Shown here one piece after another: positions 34,957 through 43,109 of a stretch of DNA of 64,000 nt. The stretch lies in NCBI RefSeq assembly GCF_000511385.1, contig NC_023137.1, positions 619,501 to 683,500 on the forward strand, written 5' to 3'. Each line of letters starts with the position of its first letter. The first letter of the stretch is position 1. Under the pieces are notes generated by a model that saw only the letters and a list, made by a program, of their open reading frames with translations, made no database searches and was not told where the DNA came from. This stretch comes from Phaeobacter gallaeciensis DSM 26640 (GTDB taxonomy: Bacteria > Pseudomonadota > Alphaproteobacteria > Rhodobacterales > Rhodobacteraceae). A program made the translations under genes and the position numbers.

Positions 34957-35303
34957 GGCATTTCCTCAAAGCTGCGCCAGAGATGGCACTTTGGGGAATT
35001 CTTGTTTCATGTTCACATTTAGCACGCAAGCAAGTGAGCGGGGTTTATTGTCCGAAAAGCGGGAATTCCTGGTGCAAATCGGCGCCAATCCGTCAGCATC
35101 GGCAACCTACTGTATCCGGATGTCGTGACGACCTTCTGACCATCGGGTAATGTCAGCGCAAACGGGGCGAGGTCAATTTGTCCAAATTTCGCGATGGGTG
35201 ACGTTTTTGTCTATTGGGCGGTCCGATATTGTGGTTTGCACAGACCTAACACGCAGTAGAGGGAAGCGGTAAGGCCGGTCCCATAGGGGAGAAATCCGCT
35301 TCC
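34957..35303. other. Divergent intergenic region, nadA / tupB
   Basis: This 347-nt region holds no supportable gene. It contains the promoters for nadABC (minus) and tupBCA (plus). Clear structures are a GTCGT-G-ACGAC inverted repeat at 35122-35132 and the GGTCAA/TCC element at 35170-35184 described separately. Confidence 0.6.
35170..35184 (+). promoter_or_regulatory. Operator-like motif shared with the FDH operon (tup copy)
   Basis: AGGTCAATTTGTCCA lies 120 nt upstream of tupB. It matches the perfect inverted repeat TGGTCAATTTGACCA at 42995-43009 at 13 of 15 positions. Both sit about 100-120 nt upstream of the first gene of an operon serving the same enzyme. A common regulator is inferred; the NtrC-like protein at 51855-53216 is one candidate. 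Confidence 0.5.
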
Positions 35304-36008
35304 ATGTCTGATCTCTGGGAAGGATTGGCCCAGGCCTTTTGGCTGGTGGTCACGCTGGATGCGGATCTGGTGGAAATCACGCTGCGCTCGCTGCGGGTCA
35401 CATTGACCGCGTTGCTGGTGGCTGCCGTCATTGCGCTGCCCTTGGCGGCCTTGTTGGCTGTTCGAAGGTTCCGGTTGCGGCGGGCGACTATTGCGGTGCT
35501 CAATGCGTTGATGGGGTTGCCGCCAGTCGTCGTGGGGCTTGTGGTCTATGTGATGCTGTCGCGGGCCGGGCCCTTTGGGGTGCTGGGACTATTGTTCACG
35601 CCAACAGCGATGATCATTGCGCAGGTGATCATTATCGTGCCGCTGGTGGCCTCCATCGCGCATCAGTCGCTGCGGGATCTGTGGAGCGATTATCACGACC
35701 TGCTGATTTCCCTGAACGCCAGTCAGTTTCAACGGATCTGCACGCTGCTCTGGGACGGGCGGCGGGCCTTGCTGACGGCGGCGCTGGCCGGATTCGGTCG
35801 TGCCATTGGCGAGGTTGGCGCCATCATGATTGTGGGCGGCAATATCGACCATGCCACGCGGGTGCTGACCACAGCGATTGCGCTGGAAACCGGCAAGGGG
35901 GATTTCGCCATGGCGCTGGGGCTTGGCTTTGTGCTGATCGGGCTGGCCGTCGCGGTGAACCTGACCATTCACTGGTTGGGCAAGACCGAAAGTGAGGGGC
36001 GTTGGTGA
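35304..36008 (+). CDS. tupB: Tungstate ABC transporter permease TupB
   Basis: The 234-residue permease has about five to six helices and the ModB/TupB-type EAA loop (SLNASQFQRICTLLWDGRR, then GFGRAIGEVGAIMIVGGNI). It overlaps the ATPase gene by GTGA. Assignment to tungstate rather than molybdate rests on TupA sequence and on the formate dehydrogenase genes downstream. The order tupB-tupC-tupA, with the binding protein last, is unusual for importers in general. Confidence 0.85.
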   Translation: MSDLWEGLAQAFWLVVTLDADLVEITLRSLRVTLTALLVAAVIALPLAALLAVRRFRLRRATIAVLNALMGLPPVVVGLVVYVMLSRAGPFGVLGLLFTPTAMIIAQVIIIVPLVASIAHQSLRDLWSDYHDLLISLNASQFQRICTLLWDGRRALLTAALAGFGRAIGEVGAIMIVGGNIDHATRVLTTAIALETGKGDFAMALGLGFVLIGLAVAVNLTIHWLGKTESEGRW

Positions 36009-36727
36009 CTGGGGCGAACACTCTTTTCCCGCTGGTGGTCAACGGGGCGCAGGTGCGCAGGCGTGGCAAGACGCTGATCGGTCCTGTGGATCTGCGACTG
36101 GACGGGCAGGGCACGACTATAGTGATCGGGCCCAACGGATCGGGCAAAACGTCCCTGCTGAAGATGCTGCATGGTATCCTGCGGCTGGGGCAGGGGCAGA
36201 TCAGCTGGGGCTGCCCTATGGCGGAGGCGCAGCGGCGTCAGGCTTTTGTCTTTCAAACGCCAGTCATGATGCGCCGCTCGGTCGTCGAGAATATCGCCTA
36301 TCCGTTGCGACTCAACCGCGTGCCGCGCAAGGTCGCACTGGCTGAGGCTGAGATCTGGGCTGAGCGGATCGGGCTTGGCGATGCGTTGCAACGGCCCGCG
36401 GTTTTGCTGTCCGGTGGGGAGCAACAGAAATTGGCGCTGGCGCGGGCCCTGATCTGCAAGCCGCAGCTTCTGTTTTTGGATGAGCCTTGTGCCTCGCTCG
36501 ACGGGCGGGCCACCCGCGAGATTGAAGAGATCTTGACCGAAGCCGCCGCGGCGGGCACGCGGCTGATCATGTCCACTCACAATATGGGGCAGGCGCAGCG
36601 GTTGGCCGATGAGGTCTTGTTTGTGCTGCACGGGCAGATTGCCGAATTTTCAGCGGCGGAGGCGTTTTTTGCCCGGCCGCATACCGAACAGGGACGCGCA
36701 TTTCTAAGAGGAGATATTGTCGAATGA
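36005..36727 (+). CDS. tupC: Tungstate ABC transporter ATP-binding protein TupC
   Basis: The 240-residue protein has a single ABC domain: Walker A GPNGSGKTS, signature LSGGEQQKLALARAL, Walker B LLFLDEPCASLD and switch His in STHNMGQ. I chose GTG 36005, which overlaps the tupB stop as GTGA and has a GAGGGG site; a TTG at 36002 is an alternative. It ends in a four-base overlap with tupA. Confidence 0.85.
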   Translation: MTGANTLFPLVVNGAQVRRRGKTLIGPVDLRLDGQGTTIVIGPNGSGKTSLLKMLHGILRLGQGQISWGCPMAEAQRRQAFVFQTPVMMRRSVVENIAYPLRLNRVPRKVALAEAEIWAERIGLGDALQRPAVLLSGGEQQKLALARALICKPQLLFLDEPCASLDGRATREIEEILTEAAAAGTRLIMSTHNMGQAQRLADEVLFVLHGQIAEFSAAEAFFARPHTEQGRAFLRGDIVE

Positions 36728-37527
36728 AACGAATTATGCTCGGAGCTTTGGCCGCGCTGGCGATGGGAACAGCTGCGCTGGCGGAGGAGATGAAGCTGGC
36801 GGTGACCACGTCCTTCCACAACTCCGGTCTGGCTGAGGTGCTGTTGCCTGAGATCAAGGCGGATCTGGGATTGGAAGTGCAGCTGCTGGTGGTGGGCACC
36901 GGTCAGGCGATCCGTCTTGGCGAAGCCGGGGATGTGGATGCGATTCTTGTGCATTCCAAGAAGGCCGAAGAGGCATTTCTGGCCGGGGGCAATGGCACCC
37001 ACCGCCGGGAGATCATGTATAATGATTTTGTCTTCATCGGGCCTCAGGCCGACCCTGCGACCATTGCGGGCGCGGGATCCGCGAAGGTGGCATTGCAGAA
37101 GATTGCAGCCTCTGAAGCGGCCTTCGTCAGCCGTGGTGATGACAGCGGCACCCATAAGAAAGAGCTGAGCCTCTGGGCCGCGGCGGATCTATCGCCTGAA
37201 GGATTTGGCGGCTGGTACAACGCTGTTGGTGCGGGCATGGGTGCGGCGCTGAATACTGCCTCTGGCATGGGGGGCTACATCATGTCCGACCGGGCAAGCT
37301 GGCTCAACTTCGCCAATAAGGGCGATTTGGCGCTGCTTTATTCCGGCGATCCCGTGTTGTTCAACCAATACGCCTATCTGCCGGTGAACCCGGAAAAGCA
37401 CCCGCATGTGAAAACCGATCTGGTGGCAGATCTGGAGAATTGGCTGGTGTCGGACAAGGCAAAGGATCTGATCAACAGCTACCAGATCAACGGCGAAGCA
37501 TTGTTTGTGTTCAACGCCGAGCAGTGA
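36724..37527 (+). CDS. tupA: Tungstate-binding periplasmic protein TupA
   Basis: The 267-residue protein has a signal peptide (MKRIMLGALAALAMGTAALA, cleaved before EEM). Its TupA-type anion site includes the TTSFHNSG start strand, VVGTGQAIRLGEAGDVDAILVH and the SRGDDSGTHKKE loop. It delivers tungstate for the metal-pterin cofactor of the formate dehydrogenase in the same region. Strong separation of tungstate from molybdate is a known property of TupA but is not provable here. A terminator follows. Confidence 0.88.
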   Translation: MKRIMLGALAALAMGTAALAEEMKLAVTTSFHNSGLAEVLLPEIKADLGLEVQLLVVGTGQAIRLGEAGDVDAILVHSKKAEEAFLAGGNGTHRREIMYNDFVFIGPQADPATIAGAGSAKVALQKIAASEAAFVSRGDDSGTHKKELSLWAAADLSPEGFGGWYNAVGAGMGAALNTASGMGGYIMSDRASWLNFANKGDLALLYSGDPVLFNQYAYLPVNPEKHPHVKTDLVADLENWLVSDKAKDLINSYQINGEALFVFNAEQ

Positions 37528-37557
37528 TGCGTTGCCTATTGGGGCTGTGAAACGGAA

Positions 37558-37587
37558 AACGCCGCGCTGGTCTGCGCGGCGTTTTTT
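37558..37587 (+). terminator. Rho-independent terminator of tupBCA
   Basis: AACGCCGCGC (37558-37567), loop TGGTCT, GCGCGGCGTT (37574-37583) with T-run to 37587. It lies 30 nt after tupA, before a convergent gene. Confidence 0.9.
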
Positions 37588-37602
37588 GTAGGTCGTAGGC
37601 GT

Positions 37603-38082
37603 TCAGTCGTCCGTCACGTGAATGGCGAACTGCTCCAGCCCGGCGTCCTGTGCCTCAATCGCGCGATAGCTTTCCTTGACGCCGGCATCTGTCAGCTCGC
37701 GCATGACGGTCAGCAGGGTGTTGGGCGCGTGATCGGCGCAGAGGTCGGCCATATGGGCCAGCTCTTCCTCCGCCACGGGGCGGGCGGTATCGGTATTCGG
37801 GGCGCCATAGTAGCTGACAAAATGCTGTGCCAGCAGATCGGTGAGCGTGGCCAATTCGCCCTCTTCGATCTTTGTCACGGCGACAAAGGTGGCACGCCCG
37901 CTGGTTTCCAGCCCCATCCAGCCATTGGCAAAAGCCTGCCGTTGTTTGCCGGTCAGATCCGCCTCTTCCCAGTTGGAGAATTCAAAGCCACCGGAAATGC
38001 ACCATTCTCCCGTTCGGGCGGGGCTGGCAAAGACGTTCTGATCGCTTTCGTCGAAGTGAATGGCTCGGGCCAGCTGCATCAT
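37603..38082 (-). CDS. Conserved protein of unknown function (possibly DUF6505), FDH-locus accessory
   Basis: The 159-residue soluble protein has no signal peptide or cysteine motif. It begins MMQLARAIHFDESDQNVF and has a tryptophan-containing middle (GEWCISGGFEFSNWEE). I recall a similar small family beside formate dehydrogenase genes but am unsure of the DUF number. It overlaps the ligase-like gene upstream by four bases and is the last gene of the set Mrp-carrier / ligase-like / this protein. A role in formate dehydrogenase maturation is inferred from position only. Confidence 0.7.
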   Translation of the reverse strand: MMQLARAIHFDESDQNVFASPARTGEWCISGGFEFSNWEEADLTGKQRQAFANGWMGLETSGRATFVAVTKIEEGELATLTDLLAQHFVSYYGAPNTDTARPVAEEELAHMADLCADHAPNTLLTVMRELTDAGVKESYRAIEAQDAGLEQFAIHVTDD

Positions 38083-38786
38083 GGGGTCTCCAGTAGCGTG
38101 ATGAGGGGGATCAGATGGGTGGTGGTCTCGTCCCGCAAAAGCAGGCCAAAGTCCTCATCCACCCCGAGAAATGTACCGGTCCGACCTGCATGGGTTATGG
38201 TCCCGCCGATGTCCTGCGCCAACCCGCGCCAGGTGCTGTGAACCGGTTCGGTGCCTTCATCCTCCCAGCGATTGATCCAGTGCAGCGCGTGGCGCGCCCA
38301 GCTTTCCAGCAATTGACCGGCATCCACATCGGCGCAGCCCTCAGCGTAAAGCGCGGTATCTTCGGGGCGGTCGCCGGTTTCGCCATCGCTTGGCGGCCAG
38401 AGTGGCAGGTCGAGGCCAATAACCAGCCAGTCTGGCACCTCGGACGGTGTCGTGGTGCTGGCGGCGGCACGCAGGTGGCCGCAGCGCCCGCCATTGATGC
38501 GCAGCCCGCCATCCCACTGCAGATGCACCGCCACCTCAGGTGGGGCCAGCGCGCCCAGGGCGTTTTGCAATGCGATGGCGCAGACCGGCAGCATGGTCAT
38601 CGCTTGCTGCAACGCCACCTCCGGCGCGAACACAAGAGCCGCCTGCAAACGGTCAGGCGCGAGATTATGCACGATCAACCCCGCGTCACAGCCCAGTACC
38701 GCCTTTTGACAGGCAAGGGCAAAGGGCTCCTCCGCACCGCTGAGGACGAGCCCCTGCATCAGAGGCGGAAAGCTCAGTTCGCTCAT
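38079..38786 (-). CDS. Biotin/lipoate ligase-like protein with C-terminal DUF4444 domain
   Basis: The 235-residue protein has a BirA/LplA-like fold (residues about 1-180) and ends in a DUF4444-type segment (GRTGTFLGVDEDFGLLLRD). In true biotin ligases a KWPND motif and a catalytic Lys (K-[VI]-x-G) bind the acyl adenylate. The aligned region here reads LQWDGGLRINGGRCGHL, with no lysine. ATG 38786 removes 37 upstream in-frame residues that overlap the Mrp gene and look non-coding. It is four-base coupled to the next gene. Probably not a classical ligase; it could bind a cofactor or carrier for FDH assembly. Confidence 0.75.
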   Translation of the reverse strand: MSELSFPPLMQGLVLSGAEEPFALACQKAVLGCDAGLIVHNLAPDRLQAALVFAPEVALQQAMTMLPVCAIALQNALGALAPPEVAVHLQWDGGLRINGGRCGHLRAAASTTTPSEVPDWLVIGLDLPLWPPSDGETGDRPEDTALYAEGCADVDAGQLLESWARHALHWINRWEDEGTEPVHSTWRGLAQDIGGTITHAGRTGTFLGVDEDFGLLLRDETTTHLIPLITLLETP

Positions 38787-38799
38787 GTCCGCCACAGGA

Positions 38800-39864
38800 T
38801 CAGGCCTGACCCTTGGCGACCAGATCGGCGGCGAGATCGTGGAACGCCTTGGCCTGCGCGCTGTCGGGCTTGCTGACCGCAATCGGCGCACCGCCATCAG
38901 CGGCCATCCGTACGTCCAGATGCAGCGGGATTTCCGCCAGCAGGGGCACGTTCAGTTTTTCGGCCTCGGCTGCGACCCCGCCATGGCCGAAGACATGTTC
39001 CTCATGCCCGCAGTTGGAGCAGATATGGGTCGACATATTCTCAATCATACCAAGGATCGGCACGTTGAGTTTCTGGAACATATCGATGCCTTTGCGCGCA
39101 TCGATCAGGGCGACGTCCTGCGGGGTGGAGACCACAATGGCGCCGTCCACATGGGCCTTTTGCGCCAGCGTCATCTGCACGTCGCCTGTGCCCGGGGGCA
39201 GGTCGACGATCAGCACATCCAGCGCGCCCCATTGCACCTGCATCATCATTTGTTGCAAGGCGCCCATCAGCATCGGACCGCGCCAGACAACCGCCTGATC
39301 TTCATTGGTCATCAGGCCGATGGACATCATGGTGACGCCATGGTTGCGCATCGGCAGAATGGTCTTGCCATCCGGGCTGGCCGGGCGGCCGGACACACCC
39401 AGCATCCGGGGCTGGGAGGGGCCGTAGACATCAGCATCCAGCAGGCCAACACGACGTCCCTGAGCCGCCAGCGCGCAGGCGATATTCGCCGAAACAGTGG
39501 ATTTGCCAACACCGCCTTTGCCCGAAGCAACGGCGATGATCCGATCCACGCCGGGAATTTTCTGCGGACCTTGGGGCTGTGCTGGTTTGTTCGGTTTCAG
39601 ATCTGGCGGCGCTTTTTCAGAATGGGCGGTCAGCATGGCTGAAACCTTGCCTGCGCCGGGCAGTGCCGTCACCTTGGCGTCGGCCTCATCTCGCACGGGC
39701 GTATAGATGTCGGATTTTGCCGGGTCGATCTCCAGGACAAAGCGGACCGTGTCCTCTTCAATATTGAGCGCGCGGACGATGCCTGCGGCGACGATATCGC
39801 TGCCGGACACCGGGTCTTTGATGGTCTTGAGCGCCTCTAGGACAGTTTCACGAGTGAGGGACAC
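38800..39864 (-). CDS. Mrp/ApbC-family P-loop iron-sulfur carrier
   Basis: The 354-residue protein has an N-terminal MIP18/DUF59 domain (about 1-75; ALKTIKDPVSGSDIV). A Mrp/NBP35 ATPase follows, with deviant Walker A SGKGGVGKST (near 113), LLDADVYGPSQPR and the C-terminal CxxC (ICSNCGHEE) that bridges a cluster in the dimer. Such proteins load [4Fe-4S] clusters. Located 13 nt before the ligase-like gene and amid FDH genes, it may serve the many clusters of FdhA, FdhB and the polyferredoxin. Confidence 0.88.
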   Translation of the reverse strand: MSLTRETVLEALKTIKDPVSGSDIVAAGIVRALNIEEDTVRFVLEIDPAKSDIYTPVRDEADAKVTALPGAGKVSAMLTAHSEKAPPDLKPNKPAQPQGPQKIPGVDRIIAVASGKGGVGKSTVSANIACALAAQGRRVGLLDADVYGPSQPRMLGVSGRPASPDGKTILPMRNHGVTMMSIGLMTNEDQAVVWRGPMLMGALQQMMMQVQWGALDVLIVDLPPGTGDVQMTLAQKAHVDGAIVVSTPQDVALIDARKGIDMFQKLNVPILGMIENMSTHICSNCGHEEHVFGHGGVAAEAEKLNVPLLAEIPLHLDVRMAADGGAPIAVSKPDSAQAKAFHDLAADLVAKGQA

Positions 39865-39897
39865 GCCGGGGTTGCTCCTTTTTGGTGCGAGCTTGGG

Positions 39898-39911
39898 TCA
39901 AGCTGGCTTGA
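39898..39911. promoter_or_regulatory. Inverted repeat between Mrp and cytochrome genes
   Basis: TCAAGC-TG-GCTTGA is a perfect 6-bp inverted repeat in the 129-nt divergent gap. It includes GGTCAA on its left edge (39896-39901), reminiscent of the tup/FDH motif half-site. The role is speculative. Confidence 0.3.
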
Positions 39912-39993
39912 TTGGTATTGATGATCTGCCGGGGGCGTCGCCTCGGCTGCAACAGTTCTTGACGTAGATGTAGATGGTTTCCTAGCATTTCAT

Positions 39994-40776
39994 ATGGTCT
40001 GGGTATGCACTCTTTTGCGCAAATATACGGGGATACTGGTCGTGCTGGTATTTGCCGTTTCGATGCAGCCTATGGTCGCCCTGGCACAGGATGATCCGCG
40101 CAGGGTCCGGCTGATTGCGCCGCAGGCACTGATCGACACCGGGGTGCTGGGGTTTATGCTGCCCCGGTTTTCCCTGAAAACGCAGGTGAGGGTTGAACTG
40201 GTCGAGCCGGGTGCTGCGGCTGAAGTCGCATTGGGATCGACTGGTCAACCGGTCATGGCGGGCCAAGGCATCGTTTGGCATCTGGAGCTGATTACCCCGG
40301 ATCACACAGGGGCGCAGCGGTTTGCGGATTGGCTGACCTCTGAGGTGGGCGGGCGTACGCTTACAGCCTTTGCCCCCGACGGCACACAGATGTTTCGCGT
40401 GCCGGAAAAGGCCGCCGTTCAGGTTGAGGTGGTCGCATGGGAGGGGGACGCCGGGCTTGGGTATGACTTGTCCAAGATCCATTGCGGGCGCTGTCACGCG
40501 GTGGATGAGGGGGGGCGTATCAACAGCATCGGCTCGACACCGTCGTTTTACGTTCTGCGCAGCCTTGCGGATTGGGAGCAGCGGTTTCAGGCGTTCTATG
40601 CTTTGAATCCACACCCCGCCTTCACCCAGATCGACGAGATCACCGCGCCGTTCGATGAGGCGCGGCCCTCGCCAATTGTCCCGGTGGAGCTTACGCTGGA
40701 CGAGCTGGAAAACATCCTGGCCTATGTGGCGGTGCTCAGCCCCGCCGATCTTGGCGCGCCGTTGGAGCATAAATAG
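39994..40776 (+). CDS. Mono-heme cytochrome c with shrunken TupA/ModA-like N-terminal domain
   Basis: The 260-residue secreted protein has a signal peptide (cleaved near ALA-QDD, residue 31). Residues about 37-72 (LIDTGVLGFMLPRF...) resemble the first strand-helix of TupA. Residues about 97-138 (GAQRFADWLTSEVGG...) resemble the last helix-strand of such binding proteins; the central 150 residues are absent. The heme motif CGRCH is at residues 164-168. No Met occurs after it; the usual HPAM-type position reads NPHPAF, so the sixth ligand is not Met. An 11-bp direct repeat flanks the gene. Function is unknown. Confidence 0.75.
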   Translation: MVWVCTLLRKYTGILVVLVFAVSMQPMVALAQDDPRRVRLIAPQALIDTGVLGFMLPRFSLKTQVRVELVEPGAAAEVALGSTGQPVMAGQGIVWHLELITPDHTGAQRFADWLTSEVGGRTLTAFAPDGTQMFRVPEKAAVQVEVVAWEGDAGLGYDLSKIHCGRCHAVDEGGRINSIGSTPSFYVLRSLADWEQRFQAFYALNPHPAFTQIDEITAPFDEARPSPIVPVELTLDELENILAYVAVLSPADLGAPLEHK

Positions 40777-40805
40777 GGTCGTCATATCAACCTAGCATTT
40801 CTGGA

Positions 40806-42755
40806 TCAGTGATCCTTGCGCTTGCTGAGGTAATCCTCGGTGGTTCGGACCCTGGGGCGGTCCGCACCAGCGAAGGGAGAGTTCTGCTGGTGGAACTGCG
40901 CATTGACGCGGCAGTCATCGCACATCTGGATCATCCGTGCCGCTTCTGGATTGGCAAACATTGAGTGTTTCCCGGCCAGCTTCTCGGTGATTTTGTCGAT
41001 GGTTGATTTGACCCCGAACAGCGATCCGCATTCGACGCAGGCAAAGGGTTCTTCCTCGTGCAGGACCACTTGCGACAATGCAGCTGGTGTGAGGTTGAGG
41101 CGCGGTTCATAAGTGATCGCATCCTCCGGACAGACATTGGCGCAGAGGCCACATTGCAGGCAAGCATCCTCCTGAAAGCGCAGCTGTGGCAGGTCCGGAT
41201 TGTCGCCAAGCGCACCTGAGGGGCAGAGCGAGACACAGGAGAGGCAGAGCGTACAGTTGTCCGATGACACCAGCACCGCACCATAGGGGGCACCCTCAGG
41301 CAACGACAGGGTCTCAGCCTCGGGCAGCAGCGCCTTGGCGGCTTGCCGGGTGATCTGGCGGCGGGTGCCCATGGGGCGTAGGGGTGTTTCGACCTGAGCC
41401 AAGGTGCCATCGCGAGCAAATAAAACATCGCTGAGTTGGTCTGGGTCGCTGAGGTCGAGCAGATGCAGGTGCGGACCGGCAATGGCTGCGGCGAGCGCGC
41501 TTTCGCGCTCCTGCACGTCGCGCTCACTCTTGGGAGAGAGCAGCACCGAGACCTCAGTGAAACCGGCGGCGAGGGCGGCCAGACCCTCGGCATGACCAAA
41601 GCTGTTGAGCGCGTCCACTGCCAGCGGGATCACATCTGCAGGCAGGCCACGACCGTGGCGGGCCGCCAGTTCGATCATCTCGCTGCCGTGCTGGTCGACC
41701 ACGAGAAGCCGGGGGGTACGGCCGCCTGCGTCTAGATAAGCCTTCGCCAGTGTCTGGATCCGACGCATCAGCGCATCGGTTGGAGGTGCGTCATAGGTGA
41801 TCGCACCGGAAGGGCAGAGCGAAGCACAGGATCCGCAGCCGGCACAGATCATCGGGTCAATGCTGACATGGTCGCCAGCAGGGCTGATGGCGCCGGTTGG
41901 GCAGACATCCAGACAGCGGGTGCAGCCAGTCTGGCCCGCGCGGGAATGAGCGCAAAGCAGTGGTTCACTGCGCACGTAGAGCGGCTTTTCAAAGGTCCCG
42001 ATCAGTTGGCTTGCAGCGAGGGTGGCCTCAGCAACTGCCGGAGCGGATTTGGGGTCTGCACACAGATAACCGTCGCGTTTTTCCGGAGCAGGAAACAGCG
42101 CCTGGCCGCCACGCAGATCCAGAATGATGTCGCAGACCGAATGCCCGCCATTCCGGGCCTCGCCCCAAGTCCAGTTGCGCCCCGTGACATCCAGTTGCTG
42201 CAGCTGATCGATGGTGACGGCGAATTGTCCGAGTGCACCCTTGGCATGGCGCAACTGACCGGAAATCACATCATAGGCGCGGCTGTGAGGCGGGTCGCTT
42301 GGTGTATCGAGCAGGACGGTCACAGCAAGGCTGTCCTGCAGACGCGCAGCGGCCGCATAGGCCACATCCGGGGCGCCGAGGATCAGGCACAACCCTTCGG
42401 AATACAGGTCAATCGTCTTTGCAGGGGGCGGTGCCAATGTCGCTTCGGCGATCAGGGCGGTCATTTTGGGCAGCGTATCGGCGGTATCTGCGGTCCAACC
42501 GGCCCGGTCGCGCAGGTCGATGAACCCCGGTGAGGGGGCGTCGATTTCTTCTGCCAGAGCCTCGAAAATGCGGTGCTCCTGAGCGCAGCAAATAATTGCA
42601 TCCTCTTGCGTCAGGGCCGCGGCAGCCTGTTCGATTTCGTCTGTGCAAAGCGCTGAATGCAGCTTGGAACAGGGCAGACGGGTGCTGCGTGACAAGGCCT
42701 CGGAATCGATAGATTGCGACCCAGAGCAATCACATAAAATCAATGTCTTAGGCAT
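40806..42755 (-). CDS. 649-residue 4Fe-4S polyferredoxin of the FDH locus
   Basis: This large cytoplasmic-type protein (no signal peptide) has four ferredoxin motifs in two pairs: CTRCLDVCPTGAI and CAGCGSCASLCPSGAI near residues 285-325, CTLCLSCVSLCPSGAL and CLQCGLCANVCPEDAI near 510-560. Additional cysteines appear in the N-terminus (ILCDCSGS) and C-terminus (CVECGS, CDDC). It is divergent from the DUF3305-FDH operon. Related proteins accompany formate dehydrogenase genes in proteobacteria. A role as electron carrier or cluster store is inferred. Confidence 0.82.
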   Translation of the reverse strand: MPKTLILCDCSGSQSIDSEALSRSTRLPCSKLHSALCTDEIEQAAAALTQEDAIICCAQEHRIFEALAEEIDAPSPGFIDLRDRAGWTADTADTLPKMTALIAEATLAPPPAKTIDLYSEGLCLILGAPDVAYAAAARLQDSLAVTVLLDTPSDPPHSRAYDVISGQLRHAKGALGQFAVTIDQLQQLDVTGRNWTWGEARNGGHSVCDIILDLRGGQALFPAPEKRDGYLCADPKSAPAVAEATLAASQLIGTFEKPLYVRSEPLLCAHSRAGQTGCTRCLDVCPTGAISPAGDHVSIDPMICAGCGSCASLCPSGAITYDAPPTDALMRRIQTLAKAYLDAGGRTPRLLVVDQHGSEMIELAARHGRGLPADVIPLAVDALNSFGHAEGLAALAAGFTEVSVLLSPKSERDVQERESALAAAIAGPHLHLLDLSDPDQLSDVLFARDGTLAQVETPLRPMGTRRQITRQAAKALLPEAETLSLPEGAPYGAVLVSSDNCTLCLSCVSLCPSGALGDNPDLPQLRFQEDACLQCGLCANVCPEDAITYEPRLNLTPAALSQVVLHEEEPFACVECGSLFGVKSTIDKITEKLAGKHSMFANPEAARMIQMCDDCRVNAQFHQQNSPFAGADRPRVRTTEDYLSKRKDH

Positions 42756-43109
42756 GGTCTCTCCGCGTATTCAGTGTTCGCTCTGGGTGGCGTAAATCCG
42801 CCGCTCTGTGCTCAGACTAGGCATGTTTGCGCAAGCAGGTAAACCGCAATTCGCAACGTGAAGGTGGCGCTGTTCCCGGCAAATCAAGCCAGTGATTCGC
42901 GCCACAGGCAGGTTGGGCTGCCCTTGCGTTAAGCCTGAGCAAATTAGTCAAAATAGACTTTTCGTCCGGGCCGTCCTGAGGTGCCATATCGGGTTGGTCA
43001 ATTTGACCATTGATGTTGATTTAATGCGCCATCAGCAAAAGTTATCTTTCAGTACTGCTTAGGAATGCGGCACTGTCGAAACATCCAAACTCATGAGCAG
43101 GGCTTTGAC
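42756..43109. other. Divergent intergenic region, polyferredoxin / FDH operon
   Basis: About 350 nt with no supportable gene. It contains the perfect inverted repeat at 42995-43009 and, 50 nt to its left, a weaker related element at 42944-42960 with half-site TAGTCAA. These would serve promoters of both divergent units. Confidence 0.6.
42995..43009. promoter_or_regulatory. Perfect 7-1-7 inverted repeat, operator-like (FDH copy)
   Basis: TGGTCAA-T-TTGACCA, 101 nt upstream of the GTG start of the DUF3305 gene. A 13/15 match lies upstream of tupB (35170-35184). A degenerate copy 50 nt away (42944-42960), about five helical turns, suggests cooperative binding. The regulator is unknown. Confidence 0.6.

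Noticed and set aside
35100..35303. ModE/TunR-type operator upstream of tupB
   Set aside because: A CGATATTG stretch resembles a half site, but no symmetric partner is present.
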